From: Andeanibacterium fulvum
Lineage (GTDB): Bacteria > Pseudomonadota > Alphaproteobacteria > Sphingomonadales > Sphingomonadaceae
Reading direction: 5' to 3'
NCBI RefSeq assembly: GCF_037154085.1
Contig: NZ_JBANRM010000002.1
Coordinates: 372,001-436,000 of the forward strand
Length of the DNA stretch: 64,000 nt
Each line of letters begins with the position of its first letter. Position 1 is the first letter of the stretch. The position numbers and the translations under genes are program-made. Of the stretch, positions 40,870-48,316 are shown piece by piece. The notes under the pieces are model-generated. The model was not told the origin of the DNA, searched no databases, and saw nothing but the letters and a program-made list of their open reading frames with translations.

Positions 40870-43196
40870 GCCGCTTCCCGCACTTCGATCAGCGGCACGC
40901 TGGGCGCTTCCCCGGCGGCGAAGCTGGCGCCGGTCACGTCGAGCCGATCTTCCGCGAAGCGCACCGGCACGTCGAACAGGAAACCCGCGCGTATATCCGC
41001 GCCTGCGGGCGGGGCGGCATCGAAGGTCAGCAGGCCCTTCTCGCCCAGTGTCCAGCCAGTGGCGGGCATGCCGCTTATGCTGACGGTGATGCTTTCGGGC
41101 CGGGGCCGGGTGATCGGGCGGATTTGGGGATCGCCTGCCCCGCCATAATGCTTCACCAGCCGGAAGCTGGCCGTGGCGCCATCCCCCGTGCCGAGCTGCT
41201 GGTCGAGCATGGTGGGCGTGCCGCTCATCGCGTTGGAGCTGTAATCGAAGGGATCGGCCAGCAGGAAACCGCGCGCCGCGCCGCGCCGGGCGCGGAAGAA
41301 GGCGATCAGAGTGCCGAGTTCCTCTTCGGAACGGATGCCCGGCCCGACATCGAAGCGCAGCCGTGCATCGGCCCAATGGCTCGCGCGGCGTTCATGGCCC
41401 GATGCGGTGACAGTGATGCTGGTGGAAAATTCCGGGCTGACCCCGGCATCGCGGCCGAGGGCCAGGGGGTAATGGACATTGTCGAAGGCCTGCATGGCAT
41501 CTCCTTCCGGTGGGGCAAGCAGAGTGAAGCCGTCCCGCGCGACCTGGGGCAGGGCCCAGACGAAGCGGCGGGCAATGCCGCGCGCGGCGGCTTCCGAGAG
41601 GCCCGCGTCGATCCGCCGCCATTGCGTGTCGGCGTTCTCGGGCGAGGGGACGAAGCCCGCGAGATAGTCCTGGAGGTCAGCCGGATAGGTCAGCCGCTCG
41701 TCCAGCGTGGCATAGGCCGCGCGGCGCAGGGCATCGGCCCCGGCGGTCAGCCAGTCGTAATCCTCCACCTGCAACCGGTCGAAGGCGGGGAAGGCCCAGC
41801 CTGCGGGCAGATTGGCGCGGTAGAGTTCCGGCATGGCGGGATCGAGAATGGTGGGGGTGAAGGCCAGCAGCAGCACTTCGGCCCCCGCCTCTCCTGCCGC
41901 CCCGCGCACCGCATCGGCCAGCGCGGCGGTGGAAGCGGCGAGCAGTGCGCCCGCTTCGTCGAGCAAAGCCGTCTGCGCCGCGCTCAGCGGCAGGCGCATA
42001 TCCGGTATGTCGGGCGGATCGCCGCCGAACGCTGCTTTCGCCGCGCCATCATACAGGCAGATGCGCCCTTCCGGCGTGACCCACCACCACGGTTCGCCGA
42101 TCTGGAAGAGCACCGGCAGGTCCGCATCCTTCTGCAGCGCCGCCACTTGCGCCGCGACGGCCTGCAACCAGCCATTCGCATCTTCATTGGCGGGGGAGAG
42201 CAGCGCGGAGGGCGGGCTCCATGCCGTGCGGGCGGGCGTGCCATCGAAGGCGCGCTGTTGCCAGGCGGGCGGGCAGTGCTCGGCCAGCATCTCGTAGGAG
42301 AGCGAGGCGATGGCCTGATAGCCTTGCGCCGCGCAGAGGTGGAAGAAATCCGCATGCCATGTGGCGGCGGGACCGGACAGGGTGCCTGCCGGATCGGCCA
42401 GCAGCGCCGCGCCATCGGGCACCAGCCGGAACAGATGGCTCATGCCCAGATAATGGACGATCCGCCCGCGATAGCCGAGGCCGCGGATGGAGCGCAGCAC
42501 GCGGGCGGGGGTCTGGTTGTAGCAATCGTCATAGCCACTCGCGATGCCGGTGCCGTGCGGGGGCAGCAGCACATCGCCGATGCGCAGCATGGGGCGATGG
42601 CCCTCGCAGGCGATGTCGCTCATTTCGGCCCAGCCATCGACGCGGGCAGGCAGGAGGTCATCCGCGCCGGGCAGATAGCCGGGCGGGGCGAGCGAAATGA
42701 ACATGCGGTCGATGGCCGCCGGGTTCACCGGGTCGGCCCCTTCCGAAACGCTCCACCCGCTGTCGAGCGCGGAGAAGGGCAGTTCCACCAGCGCATCTTC
42801 CGGCGTGCCGCTGGCATAGTTCCACAGGCGGACATACCAGGCGCGCGGCACGCCTGCCGTATCGCGCCCCTCGATGGTCAGGGTCGGGCCATTGGTGGCG
42901 TCGAGTGGCTGGATACCGCCGGAACGCCAGCGGAAGCGCAAGGTAGTGCGCGAATAATCGCGGTCCGTCTCATAGGCGAGCAGCGGGTGGTCGATCCGGT
43001 CCTCGCTGTCCCAGATCAGCCCGGCAAGGTCGGAGGCGCGGAAGAATTCGGCCTCCACCCGCAGCGCATCGGGTGCCGTGGTGGTGACGCTGGCCATCAT
43101 CGGGCGAGGGAAATCGACGGTCCAGAAACGCGGATCGAAGCGCTGGACCCAGTCGGAATGCTGCCCGTTCCGCCGGGCGGCGAGCCAGAATGCCAT
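40866..43196 (-). CDS. GTA distal tail protein fused to a large glycosidase-like N-terminus (g12, DUF2460)
   Basis: 776 residues. The C-terminal 209 residues (from Met568, MQAFDNVHYPLALGRDAGVS) are the DUF2460 distal tail protein, the whole of g12 in RcGTA. The first ~200 residues look like a beta-rich, carbohydrate-binding-type domain (RTTLRFRWRSGGIQ, YVRLWNYASG). Residues about 200-560 resemble a TIM barrel with LFQIGEPWWWVTPEGRICLY, where Glu could be catalytic. Just before Met568 is a perfect AAGGAG, so the DUF2460 part may also be made alone. The long front half probably replaces the TIM-barrel missing from g15. Confidence 0.85.
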   Translation of the reverse strand: MAFWLAARRNGQHSDWVQRFDPRFWTVDFPRPMMASVTTTAPDALRVEAEFFRASDLAGLIWDSEDRIDHPLLAYETDRDYSRTTLRFRWRSGGIQPLDATNGPTLTIEGRDTAGVPRAWYVRLWNYASGTPEDALVELPFSALDSGWSVSEGADPVNPAAIDRMFISLAPPGYLPGADDLLPARVDGWAEMSDIACEGHRPMLRIGDVLLPPHGTGIASGYDDCYNQTPARVLRSIRGLGYRGRIVHYLGMSHLFRLVPDGAALLADPAGTLSGPAATWHADFFHLCAAQGYQAIASLSYEMLAEHCPPAWQQRAFDGTPARTAWSPPSALLSPANEDANGWLQAVAAQVAALQKDADLPVLFQIGEPWWWVTPEGRICLYDGAAKAAFGGDPPDIPDMRLPLSAAQTALLDEAGALLAASTAALADAVRGAAGEAGAEVLLLAFTPTILDPAMPELYRANLPAGWAFPAFDRLQVEDYDWLTAGADALRRAAYATLDERLTYPADLQDYLAGFVPSPENADTQWRRIDAGLSEAAARGIARRFVWALPQVARDGFTLLAPPEGDAMQAFDNVHYPLALGRDAGVSPEFSTSITVTASGHERRASHWADARLRFDVGPGIRSEEELGTLIAFFRARRGAARGFLLADPFDYSSNAMSGTPTMLDQQLGTGDGATASFRLVKHYGGAGDPQIRPITRPRPESITVSISGMPATGWTLGEKGLLTFDAAPPAGADIRAGFLFDVPVRFAEDRLDVTGASFAAGEAPSVPLIEVREAA
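41493..41506 (-). promoter_or_regulatory. internal ribosome binding site and start within the g12 fusion
   Basis: On the minus strand AAGGAG (41506-41501) lies five bases before an in-frame ATG (41495-41493) that begins the DUF2460 domain. This is as good as the starts of the free-standing GTA genes. Confidence 0.6.
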
Positions 43197-43213
43197 GGGA
43201 TGTCCTTTCTAAA

Positions 43214-43356
43214 GATCCTCCCCGTTCGCCTCGGGTGAATGGGGAGGGGGACCGCCGCCGAAGGCGGTGGTGGAGGGGTCGTTGCGCCATTACCCCTCCG
43301 TCACGCGCCTGCGGCGCGCGCCACCTCCCCATCCTGCTGTGCAGGACAGGGAGGAG
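43214..43356. repeat. long palindromic GATCCTCCCC repeat, copy 1
   Basis: Starts GATCCTCCCC and ends in GGGAGGAGCTT, with nested inverted segments (ACCGCC/GGCGGT, GGAGGGG/CCCCTCC). The same element is at 46118 and 49480. It fills the gap between the g11 and g12 genes. Confidence 0.8.
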
Positions 43357-43359
43357 CTT

Positions 43360-43929
43360 TCACCCCTCCACCGCCCGCCGCACGGCGCTGGCCAGCTGGC
43401 GGGTGGAGCGGCGCAGGGCTGTGGGCGTGTCGCTCCCGCGCGGGGTTGCGAGCCGGATCGCTACGCGCACGTCGCGGGCGCCGCTGGCGGGCTGGGCCTC
43501 CACCCGGCCCGCGCTGGTGGGGACGAAAATTTCCGGGCCGCGCTCCCCCACTACATAGGCGCTGCCGGGGCTGACCGGGCCGCCGGTGGCCCGGCCGGGC
43601 AGGCCGAAGAGGGCGCCGACAAGGCTTCCGGCCAGCCCGCCGCCCCCGCCGCTTCCGGTGCCGAGGATCGAACCCAACCCGCTTTGCACTGCCTGCCCAG
43701 CAATCTCGTCCATGGTGCGCAGGGCCACGCGCTTCAGATCGTCGAAGCCCAGCCCACCCCGGCGGATCGCGGAGGCAAGACCTGTTTCCAGCACGCTGCC
43801 CGCCCGCTCGAACCCGCCGACCAGTGTGCCGTCCAAAGTGGAGCGCATCGCCTCGATATCCTGCGCGAAGCCCTGCGTATTGGCGCGCACATCCACCAGC
43901 AGGCTCTCGATTTCGTCATCCATGGCCAT
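43360..43929 (-). CDS. GTA tail tape measure protein (g11)
   Basis: 189 residues from ATG 43927-43929, with GGAG seven bases upstream; ATG 43923 is an alternative. The N-terminal helix pattern (EIESLLVDVRANTQGFAQDI) precedes GLGFDDLKRVALRTMDEIAG and a Gly-rich hydrophobic centre (LGTGSGGGGGLAGSLVGALF), followed by GGPVSPGSAYVVGERGPEIF, the standard end motif of tape measure proteins. It is short, fitting the short tails of GTA particles. The start lies within the end of the chaperone gene. Confidence 0.9.
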   Translation of the reverse strand: MAMDDEIESLLVDVRANTQGFAQDIEAMRSTLDGTLVGGFERAGSVLETGLASAIRRGGLGFDDLKRVALRTMDEIAGQAVQSGLGSILGTGSGGGGGLAGSLVGALFGLPGRATGGPVSPGSAYVVGERGPEIFVPTSAGRVEAQPASGARDVRVAIRLATPRGSDTPTALRRSTRQLASAVRRAVEG

Positions 43930-44113
43930 CTTGCTCCATCAATCGGTTGAGGTCGGCGCGGGAGAGCGGGGCGGGATCGCCTCCGGCTTCTGGCGCGAGG
44001 ATCACGGCGAGTTCGGCGGGGGTTGAGCCCCAGAAGGCGTCCGGGTTCCAGCCAAGCAGGCGCGGGACGAGGCCGGAAAGGCGCAGGGCGGAGGGGGCGA
44101 AGCGGTCTTTCAC
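43916..44113 (-). CDS. GTA tail assembly chaperone (g10.1-like)
   Basis: 65 residues from GTG 44111-44113, overlapping the stop of g10 (GTGA). The sequence LVPRLLGWNPDAFWGSTPAE is the signature of small tail assembly chaperones (TIGR02216 type) coded just before the tape measure gene. It should bind the tape measure protein during tail assembly. The next gene starts 14 bases inside it. Confidence 0.9.
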   Translation of the reverse strand: MKDRFAPSALRLSGLVPRLLGWNPDAFWGSTPAELAVILAPEAGGDPAPLSRADLNRLMEQDGHG

Positions 44114-44424
44114 TCGCGCCCCTGCAAGATCTGGCCGAGCAGCACGCGCAGGGGCTTGGCCGCTTCGGCAAGGCCGATGGCGAGGAGGGCCTCGCCCATC
44201 TGCTCGCGCGTCAGGCCTTCCGGCTCGGCCAGGCAGTGCCAGAACAGGGCGGCCATTTCCGCCAGCCGCAAGGTGCCGCGCCCGGCCCGTTCGACCAGTG
44301 CGAAGAGCGGGCCGAGTTCCTCCTCCGCCGCGACCAGCGCCGCAAAGCTGGGGCGCAGCAGGCGGGCGCGGCCCTGCACCACGATCGCCGCCTCGCCCCG
44401 TAGTGCGTTTGCCGGGCGGCTCAT
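44110..44424 (-). CDS. GTA tail assembly protein (g10)
   Basis: 104 residues. It begins MSRPANALRGEAAIVVQGRA, followed by RLLRPSFAALVAAEEELG, the GTA gp10 (DUF3356-type) pattern of a domain that resembles tail-chaperone proteins. It overlaps the tail tube gene (ATGA) and the next chaperone gene. Confidence 0.9.
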   Translation of the reverse strand: MSRPANALRGEAAIVVQGRARLLRPSFAALVAAEEELGPLFALVERAGRGTLRLAEMAALFWHCLAEPEGLTREQMGEALLAIGLAEAAKPLRVLLGQILQGRE

Positions 44425-44828
44425 GCCGGCACCACGGCGCCGGAGCTTTCAAGCTGGAGCGTGTAGTTCCGCTCCCCATTGAAATCCCCGGCATAATCCA
44501 GCCGCTGGATCAGGAAGCGCCCGCGCAGGCGCTCGCCATCTTCGAAGGATAGTTCATAGTCCTCCAGCGTGCCCGCCAGCGCATGGCTGCGCAGGTCGGC
44601 CTCGGCCTCGCTGCCGAGGAAAATCCCCGCCGCGCTGACCGAGACGGAGCGGATGCCCGCGCCCGAAAGCAGCTCGCGCCAGCCGCCCGATTGCTTGTGG
44701 GTGATGACGACACTGTCGCCATTGATGGACATCTGCGTGGTGCGCAGCCCGGCGACGGTCTGGTAAGCGGCGGGGGTGGCGCCGTCGCCGATCTTGAGGA
44801 GGAAGGCGGAGCCTTTCTGGGCAGTCAT
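44421..44828 (-). CDS. GTA major tail (tube) protein (g9)
   Basis: 135 residues with the TP901-1-type tail tube beginnings MTAQKGSAFLLKIGDGATPA and ITHKQSGGWRELLSGAGIRS, then the common end LIQRLDYAGDFNGERNYTLQ. It polymerises to form the tail tube. A 163-bp gap with a repeat separates it from g8; it overlaps g10 downstream. Confidence 0.95.
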   Translation of the reverse strand: MTAQKGSAFLLKIGDGATPAAYQTVAGLRTTQMSINGDSVVITHKQSGGWRELLSGAGIRSVSVSAAGIFLGSEAEADLRSHALAGTLEDYELSFEDGERLRGRFLIQRLDYAGDFNGERNYTLQLESSGAVVPA

Positions 44829-44860
44829 TCTGGGTCTCCTGATGGGGGGCGGTTGCGCGC

Positions 44861-44946
44861 GTCCTTCGACAGGCTCAGGACGAGCGGATATTGGAGCTTG
44901 GAAAACCCCCGCTCATGCTGAGCCTGTCGAAGCCTGTCCTGAGCGG
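44861..44946. repeat. paired CGACAGGCTCAGGA repeat, copy 1
   Basis: Two inverted copies of a unit (TTCGACAGGCTCAGGACGAG and its complement) enclose about 30 bases, with a third partial unit at the end. The family also occurs at 47928 (inside a gene), 54343 and 62003. Confidence 0.8.
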
Positions 44947-44991
44947 CTGCTGCAAGCAGCCAGCCGAAGGGCATGCGCGGGGCGGTCGCGG

Positions 44992-45378
44992 TTAAGAGGC
45001 CAGAACCCGGAACCGATATTCCAGCAGCACCGAGCGAGTGTTCCTCGCCCGCTGCTCGGCCCGGGCACGCAGGAACTGGGTGGTGATGATTGCAAAGCCA
45101 GGTTGGCCGCGCGGGATGGCCTCCACGCACTCGCCAATCGCGCGAACCAGCGCCCCGGCAGTGGCGGGATCGCCGCCCCGGCAATGCAATTCCAGCGCGA
45201 TGCGGATTTCGCGGCCCGCCACGCCCTTGGCGCTCCAGTCCGTGCTGGCGCTGGCGGCGATGCCCAGCCAGGGCAGGCTGGCGGCCGGGGGCGCTTCTTC
45301 CGCCACCAGATTGACGGCGGCGAGCGCGGGATCGGCGCGCAGCCAGTCGAGCAGCGCGGCGCGTAACAGGATTTCCAT
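44992..45378 (-). CDS. GTA tail terminator-type protein, DUF3168 (g8)
   Basis: 128 residues with the DUF3168 pattern MEILLRAALLDWLRADPALA, EIRIALELHCRGGDPATAGA and a final VLLEYRFRVL. In RcGTA this protein caps the tail tube and joins it to the head connector. It follows the tiny g7-position gene by three bases. Confidence 0.92.
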   Translation of the reverse strand: MEILLRAALLDWLRADPALAAVNLVAEEAPPAASLPWLGIAASASTDWSAKGVAGREIRIALELHCRGGDPATAGALVRAIGECVEAIPRGQPGFAIITTQFLRARAEQRARNTRSVLLEYRFRVLAS

Positions 45379-45381
45379 CGG

Positions 45382-45549
45382 TCAGTCGCCTTTCGACAGG
45401 AGGGGCCAGAGCAGGCGCGGCAGGCGCCAGCGCAGAGGGTCGGCGCGGCGGGCGCGCAGGCGGTTTTCGGCGGCGGTCGTGGCAAGGGTGGCGGCTTTCG
45501 CGGCCAGCCTTGAGACGAGGGTGCGGGTGGAAAGGCTCGCCCGGATCAT
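45382..45549 (-). CDS. 55-residue protein at the GTA head-tail stopper (g7) position
   Basis: ATG 45547-45549 overlaps the g6 stop (ATGA), and g8 starts three bases after its stop, so it is tightly built into the operon. The product is very basic and Ala/Arg/Leu-rich (IRASLSTRTLVSRLAAKAAT, RLRARRADPLRWRLPRLLW). RcGTA has a ~110-residue stopper protein (g7) here. This gene could be a reduced or unrelated replacement; no stopper motif is visible. Confidence 0.6.
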   Translation of the reverse strand: MIRASLSTRTLVSRLAAKAATLATTAAENRLRARRADPLRWRLPRLLWPLLSKGD

Positions 45550-46094
45550 ACGAGCCGCACTCGCCGCCATGGCCGCCAGAGTGCCGCCACCGCCGCGGGC
45601 GGGCTGGCCTGTGCCGCTTCCCCATCGCGTTCGCGATAGAGATGCGCGGCCAGCCGGATCGCACCGTGGCGGATCGCCTCGGGCAGGGCAGGCCAGTCGG
45701 AGGCAAGCCCGGCGGTGAGGGCAAAGGCAATGCGTTTCGCAGTGCCCTGCCGCAGCAGGCGGAAGCGCGCCGAGCCGTCCGCCTCCAGCTCCACCGCATA
45801 GGCATCGGCGGGCAGCGGCGTGCGCGTGCCATCCGGGGCGAGGGCTGCCACTGCCGTGATCGCCTGCACCGGATCGGCGGACAATCGCAGCCAGCAGAGG
45901 GGGCGGGCGGGCAGCAGTTCCTCGCATTCCGCCGCCAGCGCAATGCGGCCCGTTAAGCCCTCGAATGCGTCGAGCGCGGCGCGCAGCAGGGCGGCGAGAA
46001 GCTGGTCCTCCGCAGCGGAGGTAATGGCCAGCCACGCCTTGAGTTCGCCCAGCGCCGCTTCCGGCAATGGGGCGGGGGTAAGGATCGTCCGCAT
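45546..46094 (-). CDS. GTA head-tail adaptor protein (g6)
   Basis: 182 residues from ATG 46092-46094. The N-terminal region (ALGELKAWLAITSAAEDQLL, AALLRAALDAFEGLTGR) is the typical start of phage 'gp6-like' connector proteins, which bind under the portal, and LPEAIRHGAIRLAAHLYRER near the C-terminus fits the same family. It is separated from the capsid gene by a palindromic repeat. Confidence 0.9.
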   Translation of the reverse strand: MRTILTPAPLPEAALGELKAWLAITSAAEDQLLAALLRAALDAFEGLTGRIALAAECEELLPARPLCWLRLSADPVQAITAVAALAPDGTRTPLPADAYAVELEADGSARFRLLRQGTAKRIAFALTAGLASDWPALPEAIRHGAIRLAAHLYRERDGEAAQASPPAAVAALWRPWRRVRLV

Positions 46095-46117
46095 GGAATC
46101 TCCCGATGTTGGAAAAA

Positions 46118-46231
46118 GATCCTCCCCCTCGGGGGAGGTGGCATCGCGCAGCGATGACGGAGGGGGTTCGCCTTCGGGCACGCCCCCTCCACCATCCTGC
46201 GGATGGTCCCCCTCCCCCAGCGGGGAGGATC
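46118..46231. repeat. long palindromic GATCCTCCCC repeat, copy 2
   Basis: Starts GATCCTCCCC and ends GGGGAGGATC, with inner GGAGGGGG/CCCCCTCC pairs. It occupies most of the gap between the adaptor and capsid genes. Confidence 0.85.
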
Positions 46232-46238
46232 GACTGGG

Positions 46239-47372
46239 TTACGCCGCGATCTTCAGCAGTTTGATCGCCGCGCTATCCAGCAGCTGCCCGCCCACGCGCT
46301 TGGTGGCGTAGAAGTGGACGAAGGGCTTGTTGGTGAAGGGATCGCGCAGGATCTGCGTGGCGCTGCGTTCCGCGATCAGATAGCCGGCCTTGAAATTGCC
46401 GAAGGCGATCGGGAAATTGCCTGCCGCCACATCCGGCATGTCCTCGGCTTCCACCACCGGATAGCCGAGCAGCCGGTCCGGCTGGCCTTCCACCAGCCCC
46501 GGCTGCCACAGGAAGGCCCCGTCCGTGGTCTTGAGCTTGCGGATCTTGGCGAGCGTGGCGGAATTCATCACCCAGCACGCGCCCTGCCGGTGCCCGGCCT
46601 TGAGCTTGTGGACCAGATCGATCAGCGTCACTTCGGCCAGTTCGGAGAAATCCGCTGCCTCGCCGCTCTTCACGAATTGCAGCGTGCCGAAGGGGCGGGT
46701 CGCATCTCCGGATTCCGACTTGGGCGCGGCAAGGAAGCCCTTGGGCTGGTCCACGCCGCTGCCGGAAATGAAGGCCGCGCCTTCCGCCCGGGCGAATTCC
46801 ATGGCGATCTCGCCCGCCAGCCAGCCTTCCAGATCGAAGGCAGCATCGTCCAGCATAGCCTGGCTGGCGGCGGGATTGGCGTAAAGCTCGCCGAAGGGCG
46901 GGGCGATTTCGGCGAAGCTGGGCGTGTCGGTTTCCGGCCGGGCGGCGGTTTCGCTCACCCAGCCGCTGGAGGTGCCCCCGGTGGTGACGAGCTTGCGATA
47001 GCCCGCGCTGCCCACCTGCACTACCTGGGCCACGGCGCGGATCGGGCTGATGTCCTGCAGCTGGCGGGCAATGGCGGCGTCGATCTCGCGCGGGACGGCA
47101 TAGCCGCCATCGCCCGGCGCCGCGCCGCTGATGGACTTCACCTGCGTTTCGGAACCCCGGCGCAGATATCCGTCGATGAAGCCTTTCACTTCCGGGGCGG
47201 AGCGGGCGCCATCGAGCACCGGGCGGGAGGCGGCGCGGCTGACGCGGTCGAGCCGGGCCTTCACCTCGTCCACGTCGGAGCGCAGGGTGCCGATGGCACT
47301 TTCAGCCTCGTCCACGCGGGCGGCGAGGTCGAAGCTGGTTTCGAGCATGGTGGTGTCGGTTTCGTTTTCCAT
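46239..47372 (-). CDS. GTA major capsid protein, HK97 fold (g5)
   Basis: 377 residues. The N-terminal ~70 residues are helical and charged (DEAESAIGTLRSDVDEVKAR), a delta-domain scaffold that g4 should cut off. The HK97 core follows: GYAVPREIDAAIARQLQDIS, GWVSETAARPETD, GYPVVEAEDMPDVAAGNFPI and FYATKRVGGQLLD. It forms the particle shell. AAGGA precedes the ATG. Confidence 0.96.
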   Translation of the reverse strand: MENETDTTMLETSFDLAARVDEAESAIGTLRSDVDEVKARLDRVSRAASRPVLDGARSAPEVKGFIDGYLRRGSETQVKSISGAAPGDGGYAVPREIDAAIARQLQDISPIRAVAQVVQVGSAGYRKLVTTGGTSSGWVSETAARPETDTPSFAEIAPPFGELYANPAASQAMLDDAAFDLEGWLAGEIAMEFARAEGAAFISGSGVDQPKGFLAAPKSESGDATRPFGTLQFVKSGEAADFSELAEVTLIDLVHKLKAGHRQGACWVMNSATLAKIRKLKTTDGAFLWQPGLVEGQPDRLLGYPVVEAEDMPDVAAGNFPIAFGNFKAGYLIAERSATQILRDPFTNKPFVHFYATKRVGGQLLDSAAIKLLKIAA

Positions 47373-47513
47373 GGATGGTCCTTTCGGTGGGCAAAAGAAA
47401 ACCCCCTCCGGTTGGGGAGGGGGTTGGGGGAGTTGGGAGTGTTCTCTTGGTGCGCTCCTGCGCAGGCAGGAGCCCAGGTTCTGGGTCCCTGCCTTCGCAG
47501 GGACTCACATCGT

Positions 47514-48011
47514 TCACACAATCATATGAACCCGCGCCCCATGTTGCAGGGGGTGAGTAACAAGGCTGATCTCGAACAGGTCGATCTCCTCCAGTACGCG
47601 CCCCTTGGGCAAAGGCTGCCAGCCCCGCGCGCGGTAGCCGAAGGAGAGGCCGCTCACCTCGCGCCGGGCAAGGGCACTGGCAGCGCGGCCCAGCGGATTG
47701 TCGATCCGGGCGATGATCCGCAGGCCCTTGGCATCCTCGGCGGCGAGAGTGACGGCGCCGATGGGCTGGTCCGGCCGGTGCTGCCAGAACAGCGGCAAGG
47801 GCCCCGCTCCCGGTTTCGCCTCGCGCTCCGCCAGCGTGCGGGCAAAGGCGCCGGGGCGGATCACGTCGCCTGCCCCATCGGCAATGCCGAACAGCGCGGC
47901 ATAGCCGGCGAAGCGTAATCCTGAACTCCGCTCGTCCTGAGCCTGTCGAAGGGCGCGCGCCGCGCCTGGTTTGACAGGCTCACCATGAGCGGGGAGGGGA
48001 GGGCGCTTCAC
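47514..48011 (-). CDS. GTA prohead protease (g4) with a repeat in its coding sequence
   Basis: 165 residues from GTG 48009-48011, overlapping the upstream stop (GTGA). The HK97-type protease shows FAGYAALFGIADGAGDVIRP, the His in FWQHRPDQPIGAV and the Ser in EVSGLSFGYRARGW. Residues about 6-30 (PAHGEPVKPGAARALRQAQD plus a few more) are not protease-like: they are the translation of a palindromic genomic repeat at 47928-47993. The repeat keeps the frame and avoids stops, so the enzyme should still be made. Confidence 0.9.
   Translation of the reverse strand: MKRPPLPAHGEPVKPGAARALRQAQDERSSGLRFAGYAALFGIADGAGDVIRPGAFARTLAEREAKPGAGPLPLFWQHRPDQPIGAVTLAAEDAKGLRIIARIDNPLGRAASALARREVSGLSFGYRARGWQPLPKGRVLEEIDLFEISLVTHPLQHGARVHMIV
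47928..47993. repeat. paired CGACAGGCTCAGGA repeat, copy 2, inside g4
   Basis: Inverted units CCGCTCGTCCTGAGCCTGTC and TTTGACAGGCTCACCATGAG enclose ~20 bases. It lies within the first 30 codons of the prohead protease and is translated in frame. Confidence 0.85.
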
Positions 48012-48316
48012 CGCAGCAGTTCCGTCAGGCCGAAGCGCCAGGCAAAGCCCACCAGCAGCATGGCCAGCAGCCCGCGCGCCGCCCAGGCGACTGCCGCGCG
48101 CCAGGCGCTCTTCTTCGCGTCGCGCCAGGCCTGCAGCAGCTCGCGCAATTCGTCGATATCGCCCTGCGCGCCATCGTCGGCGAGGCCGAGCCGGGCGAGC
48201 ACCCGGTCCGCCCCCAGTTCGGAGGCTTCCTCCACGATCGCGCGCAAGGTGGTGAGGTCGCTGCCTTCCTGCGCGCCCTGCGCGATCAGGCTGGCCAGCA
48301 TGTCTTGCCGGTTCAT
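48008..48316 (-). CDS. small GTA-cluster protein between portal and protease
   Basis: 102 residues: a helical soluble part (QDMLASLIAQGAQEGSDLTT, then LRAIVEEASELGADRVLARL) and one C-terminal membrane-like segment (AVAWAARGLLAMLLVGFAWR). It matches in position the small 'g3.5' gene of GTA clusters and resembles DUF6127 proteins (from memory). It overlaps portal and protease genes by four bases each, so it is part of the operon. Role unknown. Confidence 0.82.
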   Translation of the reverse strand: MNRQDMLASLIAQGAQEGSDLTTLRAIVEEASELGADRVLARLGLADDGAQGDIDELRELLQAWRDAKKSAWRAAVAWAARGLLAMLLVGFAWRFGLTELLR

